Source: Diphasiastrum complanatum (lineage: Eukaryota; Streptophyta; Lycopodiopsida; Lycopodiales; Lycopodiaceae). From it: a stretch of 64,000 nucleotides of DNA. Numbering within the stretch: position 1 is the first letter of the stretch; each line of letters begins with the position of its first letter. This document shows positions 57,801 through 64,000 of the stretch, piece by piece. The translations under genes and the position numbers were made by a program. The notes under the pieces were generated by a model. It worked only from the letters and a program-made list of their open reading frames with translations, was not told the origin of the DNA and did no database searches. The DNA lies in assembly GCA_029204225.1 (NCBI GenBank), contig MU832550.1, positions 1 through 64,000 of the forward strand, read 5' to 3'.

Positions 57801-60800
57801 ACCAGGGCGGCACCATAATAATAATATTTTTTATTATTATTTTTTTTTAATAAAAACCCCTTTTACTAGGGTATTTTAGGGTAAAAAATTTTGAAAAAAA
57901 AAGTGTCAGGGTTTAGAAAAAAGGGGGGACTGTACAAAGGGACTGTACAGGGGGCACTGTGGGGGAGCAAACCTTGGGGTCAATGGGAGTGCAACATGTG
58001 GGGGAGCAGCAAACCCGAACAGGTACACCGTCACATGGGCACTGTGGGGGAGCAGACCACAGACCCAATCGGAGTGCAGCATGTGGTGAAGCAATACATG
58101 GGGCAGGTACAGTAGCACATGGGCACTGTGGGGGAGCAGGCCAGGGGGCCAATGGGAGTGCAGCACATGGGGGAGCAACAAATGGGGACAGGTACAAGGG
58201 CACATGGAGGGATCATCAACAACTGCACATGGGGGAACAGGTTGTGGGGTTAAATAGGCACTCACGAGGCTGTGAGAGCCTGTGAGAGGCTGTGAGAGGC
58301 TGGTTGTGAGAGGCATTGTGGGAGGCTGTGAGAGCCAGTTTGAGAAACAGGGTGTCGTGAGATGGCAGAGCGCATACCACCAAGGCCTGAGGGCGAGGCC
58401 AAGAGGAAGCTCGAGGAAGATGTCCGAAGGCACAACGAAAGCATCGGAAGCAAGAGGCAGACATTGCAGAGATGTTGCGACAGACTCGGGAGAGACACCC
58501 AGAGCTGCAGATCCCCGCCCCCGCTGTGACCTCTGCCCCCACTGTCGAGCTGGATTTGGATGAGCAGATCGGAATGAACTTCACATGACGGCAGCTCATC
58601 ATGGTCAGAGAAAGGGCTGCCCGCCGTCGGGCTGACCAGGAGACAGCTCGGGCTAACCGGGAGGCAGAGCGAGAGCGACAGAACAATGCACCTGACGAGG
58701 GCGAGGAGTCTGTGGAGGATCCGTAGAAATGTTTAGAGTGGATAGGATCCAACCGTATGTGGCTGGCTGTTATGTGGTTTTCGGCATAAGATGAGGCAAC
58801 ATTTAGTGTTTGACACTGTGTAAAGAACAGCCCCAGCCGTATGTGGCGGGATACGTACTGTTATTTTGATACCACTGTTGAATTAATGTTCAATGTGTTT
58901 TTTGTGCAACGCATGCCTGGTGTAATGCGGTGTAATATGTGTGTTTATGAAATGCTATAAAGGGGGTTGTATTTCTGTGTTGTGCATCTGCTATCAATCT
59001 CTGCAATTGAAACTAACTGAAAATACGCACATACCATTTGAAATAAAATTGAAAACAGAGCATCAAAATTACAAATTGACAAATACACGATGTGCAGCGA
59101 ATAGAGTACGTCCAACACTGATATAATATGGAAAATGGTCTGAATACAGTGTTCGACCATCTGGCCACCAAACATGGAACATGATATCAAACTGCTAAAA
59201 ATAAAATAACAGAGCTACAATCAATGCTCTGGCTCAGTTATGGACTACAGGATATAGGCCTACTGGGCTACTCTGCATATATTCCGCAGGCCTCTTTACA
59301 TTTACTGTTGGTTATGTATATTTCTGGTTACGCATTTTATATTAGTCATGTACAGGCCCCAGAGCCTTTTTATATGCTTATGACCCGCACTGGGTGAGGG
59401 CGCACTATTTCCCTCCACATTTTGCCTCCCTTTACTTTTGAATTCCTATTTTAGGGTTCATTGGTAGGGTATTTATAGGGGCATTTGTACACTCATTTTT
59501 CAGATTATTGATTGGTATTGCTCGGGCTCTTCGTGGGAGAACCTATTGTCTTGTCTATTGCTTGTAAGGCTTTAGTCTATTGCTGTCTTTTATGCTTCAT
59601 TGATTCAACACCTGAGATTTTGATCATAACTTGGTATCAGAGCACTTTCCTGATTGCTGAATTTCAGATCTGATTTTCTGATTGGGTGCCCATTTTCCTT
59701 GCTGAACTCTTTGCTGAGGGCTTTCGTCTCTTTGCTTCAGCAACATTCAGCACAGTTTGGAGGACCAACTCCCATCAGAGCATTTTCCTTGGCGGAGCTT
59801 TAGCAGATAGTTAGCGGAAGTACTTCCGCTAAATTTGGCGGCCGGAAAAAAAAAATTTGGGCAGATTATTTCCGGCGCCCAAGTTCCAAATCCTTTTCCC
59901 TCTTTTTTTTGAATCCTCCATTTGATTCAGGGAAAGGATTCCCAACCATCTTTTTAGCATTGATTGGAGGCTGTCCAGCGCCCTACTTCATCACATTTTT
60001 CAGCCACTGTTCCAGCAAAGTTTCAGCCATATTTCAGTTTTGATTGGAGGCTGTCCATCGGCCTATTTCATCACGTTTTCCACAGATTTCCAACCATATT
60101 TTCAGCATTGATTGGAGGCTGTCCAGCGCCCACTTTCATTCTCCTTGTGGTCACATTTTCCAGCCAGCTCTTCGCACACGCTTGGAGCTCTATCGAGAGG
60201 TATCTTTGCTGGTTTTTCCTTGCTTTCCACACCTTTTCTTGACATTTGTTCCTTTCTTGCTCTTAGTGTCGTTTGTGTACCTAAAGCGCATTTGGGGTGA
60301 CGACAAAAGTCCGCTCCCTCCGCTATTAAGCTTTTCTTACACTCTCTTCACTTCCTGCATTCCTTGACCATGGATACTTCCCCTACATCTTCTGAGCCTC
60401 GCATACCGTCTTCCACTTACCTTGACAAAGTACGGCATGCATTCCGAGATCATCTTAGGGAAGCCATGAGTGATGTAAGCACTGATTTACGCCAGGAGTT
60501 ACGAGAGACGTTCACTGCTCTTTCTGCCCAGATTGCTACACTATCATTACAGTCCAGTGTTTCCCCAATATCTCCACCTGTTCCCCCACAGCGTACATTT
60601 CCACCACCCGAGACTCCTTCATCTTCTGGTCCTTTGCCACGAGACTTTAAGGATAAGGTTCAGCTTACTGTGTATTCTGGGTCATCCGATGGGAATGAAC
60701 TCAAGAATTGGTATTCTAAGCTTGAGACCAACTTCCTTATGTTTCCTAAGACTGACATTCAGCGGATACATTTGGCTGCTGTACATTTGGAGGGCCGTGC

Positions 60801-62792
60801 TGCTACTTGGTGGCGCATGTTTCGCCAGACGGCTTCACACCCTGGCCTTGCTAGTTGGACAGAGTTTATGATACAACTCCGCCTAGCGATAATTGATCCT
60901 CAATGGCTTATTCGACAGCGCGACATCTTTCGCAGTTTATCTCACACTGGTGACTCGACTGCTTATACGACACGGTTTACAGAGCTTTCCAATCTATTCC
61001 CAGATATTTCTACATTGGAGCTCATCTCTTGCATATGAACAATGTGAGGGAACTCGGCCTCTAGCAATTTACCCATCTGAATGCAGTTCGTGGCATTGTC
61101 CGTCACCACCGTGACGACATGTTGTGCGCCTATGGACAAGATGGAAGACCTGATGACATCAAAGATGAACTCTGCCGATATGACTCTCCCCCCCCTGCTA
61201 GAATCCACGACCCTCAAAAACTGTGTGCCCATGCAGCTGGGGACCAATATGTTGAGGATCGGCCTCCTCCTGACATCAGTCCAGCCATCGGACATGATGC
61301 TGCAACCGTAAGTGGCCCAGTGGCGACGCAGAGGCTCCATCTCTCTAGACAAGGACTCGACCCTATCCCTCAGCATGTGTGTGTGGACAACCTCTGAACT
61401 AGGGACTCTCCAGCTAGGGCTGACAGACTGTGCAAGGCGGAAGGCCCTTCTGAAGGGCTCAGAGTCGGTGATGGCGGAAGGTTCAGCTCATAAATCAGAC
61501 TGGCCACGGCCTGTGTAGCCTCTCTGTCCATGTGCGGCTGATGCGCGCAGCGAATGCTCTGCTGCCTAAGAGCTCTCCCAGCTGGGCGACGGGTAGCGGA
61601 CCTCCAGCATGGTGCAACAAACGTGACGGGAATGGATGATGACACGACAGGCTGATCGGGCTAGTAGATGCATCGACTGTAGACGTGGAATGGGGAGAGT
61701 GGGATGCACTGGCAGGGATGGGTGCAGCAGCATAAGTGGGGTGCACTGGTGGAGGGAAACATCTGGCATGGGATACCAAAACTGCTGGCTAGGTAGGTCA
61801 TCCGGATGGGAAGGGACGGAGGAAGGGATCTCCTCAACATCCTGGAAGGCATCGTCACTGGCATCTTGGACCTGCTCCTGCTCAGGCTGTGAAGAGTCCA
61901 TGAGAAAGTCGTAAACTGGGGGAGTGTGAGCAACAGTGGGTGGTGGTGGAACCGCAGTGGCAACTGGCAGACGAGATGGGACGGGTCCAAATGAATGGGT
62001 GCAGACGGAGATGCGTCTAGCGGAACTATCTGAGGGGGGTGAGAGACAAAGGGACTGGACGAGGATGCACTCCCTCTCCTCGTGCGTGCCAGCCAAGCAG
62101 GCAGCAACTCGGGGTCAACCACGTAAGGCGCAGTGCAAAACCGGAGAACACCCTCCGAAATGGTGTTCTCCTCCGCCACAAGACGTGGCTTGTAGGTGTC
62201 CAGAAGTCGCTGCCTGACAAGAACGGACATGCTGGTACAGGGGGGCAGCATTCAGTGTGCCACCATTTTTGGCGCGTGCGCCGAGTAAGTGACCTTTAAG
62301 GCGAGTGAGGGTGGCACTGAACTCAACCAAGCAATATCGACAGCGCATGATCTTTGCACCGGCCTTGTTGGACTTGTCGGGAACCCGCCTGACAATGTCC
62401 ACCTCGCCCCACAGATCGGCAAGGTTGGAATGCACCATTTCTATAGAGGGAATTGGGGAAAAAAGGCAGAGATGATCGTGAGTGCGATAAGAGGTGGAAA
62501 GTTGGAAAATCCACAGCAATGGCCGAAGTAGCAGTAGCAGTAGCAGGGGCGGCAGCGATCTATGCAACGCAAATACAGTGTGATGGCGAGGAGTGCGCGA
62601 ACAGCAGAGAGGGCGCAGACAGCAGGAAGAGGGTGCGGACAGCAGCGCGATGGGCAGGGAGAGAGATGAAGCGAGGGAGGGGATTAGGGTAAAAATAAAT
62701 AAATTAAAATATTAAAAATAATATATATTGTGCTACCGCGGATCAGTATGGATCCGCGGTACCACAGTGGATCCGCGGATCCTGGTACCGCT

Positions 62793-62850
<58 letters not shown>

Positions 62851-63201
62851 GATTTTTAAATTTCCATTCCGAACCAAGGTATAATATCCAGTTGAAAAAG
62901 GAGTAATGGCTCACATCACCATCACCAAACATTATATACGCTCCCATGATATTTCCATTCAAACCACATTTGTCGTCAAAACTACTTTCCTTAATACAAG
63001 TGATTCTTGTTCACCTGATTCTCACATTCTTGCAAAAGCGTTGCAAATTGTGCCTTTTTTGCAGCCTCATCGCCGTCTTCGTCAGAAGAGCTGCTGTCTA
63101 AATTCACAACTTTGGATCTTTTGGCCTCACGCTCTAATTTCATATTCTTTTCTTTGACATCATCAGCTAAGAGGTCATCCAACCTAAATACTTTGCCTTG
63201 C
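50731..63201 (-). CDS. Spliced host gene, candidate SLF2/ASAP1-like (SMC5/6-associated) protein
   Basis: Ten exons fit one frame on the minus strand: 63201-63015, 57256-57194, 57042-56928, 56826-56722, 56479-56403, 56181-56049, 55789-55705, 55231-55043, 51367-51283, 51069-50731. All but one inferred junction use plain GT..AG with ordinary consensus, and junction phases agree throughout, giving about 460 residues to a stop. The N-terminus lies further right or outside the window. The first exon has a charged stretch (DDVKEKNMKLEREAKRSK, then DSSSSDEDGDE) and QFATLLQECENQ, then WGELIFGPQ. Later exons are helical (LELLLGNWLLPFVQSCGH; ALINQFSEDEWLTSCERLA) and the end has DFRPYATKVRNRASYL. From memory this order matches plant CANIN/SLF2-type proteins (Arabidopsis ASAP1), which act with SMC5/6 in DNA repair. 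The identity is moderate; the gene structure is well supported. Confidence 0.8.
51283..51367 (-). CDS. Exon 9 of the spliced gene
   Basis: HPRFQSLRKTIAIKLLLTIL; donor AAG|GTGGTC. The acceptor (TTTTGAG) is the one giving the right phase but is weaker than the others, so the right edge is the least certain. Confidence 0.55.
51370..53490. other. First part of the 3.7-kb intron
   Basis: No recognised gene. A 154-codon plus frame at 52307-52771 is low in stops but shows no motif. A (GA)n tract lies at 51678-51706. Confidence 0.4.
51678..51706. repeat. (GA)n microsatellite
   Basis: About 14 GA units inside the intron. Confidence 0.95.
53490..53990 (+). pseudogene. gypsy integrase fragment in intron
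   Basis: Plus frames read LATFIPTKTSIKASELA (53525), LKFDDQMERI (53665) and, open from 53719, YVSHKQSQVEKFAYNRHKHV then GCSPFMLMYRFQPRLPI. This is the integrase core end and the start of the C-terminal region, with stops between. Confidence 0.8.
54010..54330 (-). pseudogene. gypsy reverse transcriptase fragment in intron
   Basis: Minus frames read CMDYKGLN (near 54290), then KIRYVQGHYECSVMPFGLTN and KFIVAFLDDIFIY (catalytic FLDD near 54030). It lies next to, and opposite to, the gypsy integrase fragment at 53.5-54.0 kb. A stop interrupts it after ATFQ. Confidence 0.8.
54331..55042. other. Last part of the 3.7-kb intron
   Basis: No gene; a (GA)n tract at 54763-54803. Confidence 0.5.
54763..54803. 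repeat. (GA)n microsatellite
   Basis: About 20 GA units. Confidence 0.95.
55043..55231 (-). CDS. Exon 8 of the spliced gene
   Basis: QWRKVLTISDVESLFFVVTR to CERLATLIS; acceptor TGTGTGCAG, donor CAAG|GTCTAA; 189 bp. Confidence 0.8.
55705..55789 (-). CDS. Exon 7 of the spliced gene
   Basis: An 85-bp exon (FVGTLGIDGPPRNLQSLLQF) with acceptor GTGACAG and donor ATAG|GTGCAT. Its length is exactly what is needed to reconcile the phases of exons 6 and 8. Confidence 0.75.
56049..56181 (-). CDS. Exon 6 of the spliced gene
   Basis: GSSGPAYFAWFPCLNLILEA, then YGYADTFPDLLL; acceptor TTCAAACAG, donor GAAG|GTTAGT. Confidence 0.8.
56403..56479 (-). CDS. Exon 5 of the spliced gene
   Basis: AYTRDKDVERAALKFLCSSF; acceptor ATTGCAG, donor TCAA|GTGAGC. 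Confidence 0.8.
56722..56826 (-). CDS. Exon 4 of the spliced gene
   Basis: ESIALELLLGNWLLPFVQSC; acceptor CTTGCAG, donor AAGA|GTATGG. Confidence 0.8.
56928..57042 (-). CDS. Exon 3 of the spliced gene
   Basis: RKAPVMLMHNMESSLINRAL; acceptor TATTCCAG, donor AACG|GTGAGT. Confidence 0.82.
57194..57256 (-). CDS. Exon 2 of the recognisable part
   Basis: VNADNGTQEILKWGELIFGP, 63 bp; acceptor TCTGACAG, donor CTCAG|GTAGAC. Confidence 0.78.
57257..57690. other. 5.8-kb intron, 3' part before the transposon
   Basis: AT-rich; a short GC-rich CGAAACG repeat (57305-57350, CATTCCGAAACGAAACGCG) stands out. No gene. Confidence 0.45.
57730..57822. repeat. GGTACC hairpin cluster, left
   Basis: GGTACCACCGGTACC, GGTGGTACCGCC, CCATTATGG and CTGCGGTACCAGGGCGGCACC form nested dyads. 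Confidence 0.8.
57952..58206. repeat. Minisatellite, three units of about 85 bp
   Basis: GCACTGTGGGGGAGCA begins units at 57954, 58039 and 58123, each followed by GGGAGTGCA-like and CAGGTACA..G.CACATGG. A partial fourth unit follows to about 58250, then an 11-bp GTGAGAGGCTG series (58265-58335). Confidence 0.9.
58340..58726 (+). pseudogene. Hydrophilic frame in the hAT element
   Basis: From an ATG at 58362 one frame reads MAERIPPRPEGEAKRKLEED. After a frame change it continues RKQEADIAEMLRQTRERHPE, a stop, and a charged tail RERAARRRADQETARANREA ending EGEESVEDP and TAG. It runs opposite to the transposase. It may be an accessory gene or captured sequence; I do not recognise it. Confidence 0.35.
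59632..59643 (+). other. Primer binding site of the intronic gypsy
   Basis: Exact TGGTATCAGAGC two bases after the LTR end. Confidence 0.9.
59961..60185. repeat. Three imperfect repeats of about 68-80 bp
   Basis: TGATTGGAGGCTGTCCA(G/T)CG starts at 59961, 60041 and 60109, each followed by a TTTCA...CA..TTTTCAGC-type segment. They lie in the gypsy leader. Confidence 0.9.
60364..61020 (+). CDS. gypsy gag, truncated
   Basis: About 219 codons without a stop. The start is the ATG at 60364 or 60370 (MDTSPTSSEPRIP). A proline-rich segment is followed by the Retrotrans_gag domain: LPRDFKDKVQLTVYSGSSDG, LKNWYSKLETNFLMF, EGRAATWWRMF, SWTEFMIQLR. The frame ends a few codons after the junction with hAT sequence near 61020. 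The C-terminal part, including any zinc knuckle, is absent. The uninterrupted frame suggests a fairly recent insertion. Confidence 0.8.
61036..62438 (-). pseudogene. hAT transposase, BED finger and DUF659 region
   Basis: Starts at 62438 (MVHSNLADLWGEVDIV). A BED-type zinc finger follows (MRCRYCLVEFSATLTRLKGH), then a frame change, a Ser/Pro-rich insert and a block near 61560-61500. The DUF659 core reads RRHWATYGCSIMSDGWTDVR and HVVTVVTDNATNCIQMGKLL. Aspartates of the SDGWTD and VTDNA motifs are present. The protein breaks off after FPHIVHMQE where the gypsy begins, so the C-terminal dimerisation domain (hATC) is missing. Frame changes and a stop after the 61370 region make it inactive. It has the same orientation as the host gene. 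Confidence 0.82.
62725..62794. repeat. CCGCGG/GGTACC hairpin cluster, right
   Basis: GCTACCGCGGATC, GGATCCGCGGTACC and GGATCCGCGGATCC in succession form overlapping dyads; mirror of the left cluster. Confidence 0.8.
62795..62850. repeat. (TA)n microsatellite
   Basis: About 22 uninterrupted TA units, then a TATGTATATATATG end. Confidence 0.95.
62851..63014. other. Intron sequence next to the first exon
   Basis: Intron 5' end with the GTGAAC donor; nothing else seen. Confidence 0.5.
63015..63201 (-). CDS. First recognisable exon of the spliced gene
   Basis: GKVFRLDDLLADDVKEKNMK through FATLLQECENQ; acceptor TTTGACAG, donor ATCAG|GTGAAC. It starts one base into a codon, so at least one more upstream exon exists. 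Confidence 0.78.
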
Positions 63202-63393
63202 CTGTCAAATAAATGAAAACATGTGGTAAGCCTCTCTCAGTTCAAATTTCAATTTGAATTGTGTGCATCTTTCTAAAGGAACATTAAATCTAGCAATAGA
63301 CATAAACTAGTAGTGATGATTTTCACTCAAAAAAAAATTCAACCTTTTTGAGAATTGTTGGTCTCCTAATAATAACATTATGGCTGGTAATAA

Positions 63394-63460
<67 letters not shown>

Positions 63461-64000
63461 CCTAAGCCATGGTCTACTAATGTGTGTCACTATCTTTTAT
63501 TCCATATCCCATCTGACCTAAATGTCTTCCTCACTACACTTCAAACAATTCTTCCCTATCCTGTGAAAAAAACAGATCACAAAGATCTATTTATGCCCTT
63601 TGATCTTTAGCTAATTTGGAGAGCACATCTAGCTTCATTACAAATGTAGAAATCGTGCATCAACTACACATAGAAGATGAAAACTCAATAAGAACTTGTC
63701 ATAAACACTTAGATATGTTAATTTATTGTTCCTATCCATACAAAATCAATACAATAATAGTACTAACACGTGTGGATCCATAAACATGAAAAAAATAGCA
63801 TTCTACATACAAAATCTCACTATATCAACACTAAGATACAAAAGATGGATGTAGAAACCCGATATCTTCCATAGGAATGAATGAGAGAAGAATAAGAGAG
63901 ATGAATTTCTCCCTACCCTGTATGCCTATTTATAGCAGCCTCTTGCCCTATTTGAATGATCTTGCCTAAGCTTATCAACTTATGGAGGTGCCAAAAACCT
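63202..64000. other. Upstream intron or flank of the spliced gene
   Basis: No further exon could be recognised. Contains a CT tract and AT-rich sequence. Since the exon at 63201 starts within a codon, this is probably intron. Confidence 0.5.
63392..63459. repeat. (CT)n microsatellite, about 33 units
   Basis: Perfect CT run ending in CGCCC. Confidence 0.97.

Larger units (their letters stand above)
59237..61035 (+). mobile_element. gypsy element, 5' part only, inside hAT
   Basis: A 394-bp LTR (59237-59630, ends GTTATGG and CATAAC), a perfect primer site (59632-59643), a leader with three imperfect repeats and a gag frame to about 61020. The sequence then switches to hAT transposase, so the polymerase and 3' LTR are missing. 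Confidence 0.75.
57710..62850 (-). mobile_element. hAT-type DNA transposon in the intron, interrupted by gypsy
   Basis: Both ends show the same order, mirrored: a TA repeat, GC-rich hairpins built on GGTACC/CCGCGG, then an AT-rich ATAATATTTTT-like stretch (57712-57840 and 62695-62840). Between them lie a hAT transposase (minus), a minisatellite, a hydrophilic frame and a truncated gypsy copy. The exact termini and the 8-bp target duplication expected of hAT elements were not established. Confidence 0.55.

Noticed and set aside
57906-58752. Long minus-strand Pro/His/Cys-rich frames
   Set aside because: They arise from the GC-rich minisatellite and from the complement of the charged plus-strand frame; no domain is present.
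61081-62299. Several plus-strand frames of 70-90 codons
   Set aside because: They overlap the minus-strand hAT transposase, whose BED and DUF659 motifs show the true strand.

Overview
This window reads as nuclear DNA of a land plant, most likely a seed plant. It holds a plant-type Qa-SNARE gene, a spliced plant-type housekeeping gene with long introns, and a dense layer of Ty1/copia, Ty3/gypsy, LINE, CACTA and hAT remnants. At least four copia or gypsy leaders keep a perfect 12-base initiator-tRNA primer site (TGGTATCAGAGC), and several long (CT)n/(GA)n tracts are present. I cannot name the species. No rRNA, tRNA, CRISPR array or organelle segment is visible.

Only two loci look like working host genes. 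The first is an intronless syntaxin of the SYP1 family (minus strand, 11686-12633, 315 aa) with all Qa-SNARE landmarks. The second is a minus-strand gene whose ten recognisable exons run from 63201 down to 50731. Every splice junction keeps the reading frame. From memory of the family it resembles the plant SLF2/ASAP1 (CANIN-type, SMC5/6-associated) protein. Its 5.8-kb and 3.7-kb introns are filled with transposons: a hAT element carrying a broken gypsy copy, and two gypsy fragments facing each other.

Layout: 0-4.2 kb, a structurally complete copia element (minus) that has lost its reverse transcriptase; 4.2-9.7 kb, LTR-like and CACTA remnants plus a ~0.6-kb inverted repeat; 10.2-13.2 kb, a GC-rich palindrome, a 3x56-bp tandem repeat and the syntaxin; 13.8-18.7 kb, decayed plus-strand copia/LTR elements; 19.3-20.3 kb, an unidentified two-exon gene; 20.6-32.05 kb, a nest of gypsy and copia elements rearranged by an inferred ~8.6-kb inversion; 32.05-38.3 kb, an unrecognised transposon-like region with convergent spliced genes and a family of GATATCGG-type repeats; 38.3-48.8 kb, further copia, gypsy and LINE remnants around a very AT-rich 0.8-kb island; 50.7-63.2 kb, the spliced gene; 63.2-64 kb, non-coding with a CT tract.

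The most interesting items are these. (1) A young copia element has 701- and 698-bp LTRs that are nearly identical and share a GTTTC target duplication, yet its two halves now point in opposite directions. (2) The same element keeps a long open frame in which integrase and reverse transcriptase are replaced by an unidentified ~350-residue region. (3) The 32-38 kb region and the 19.3-20.3 kb gene may belong to a poorly described class of DNA transposon. Alignments were done by eye, so exact percent identities are not given.
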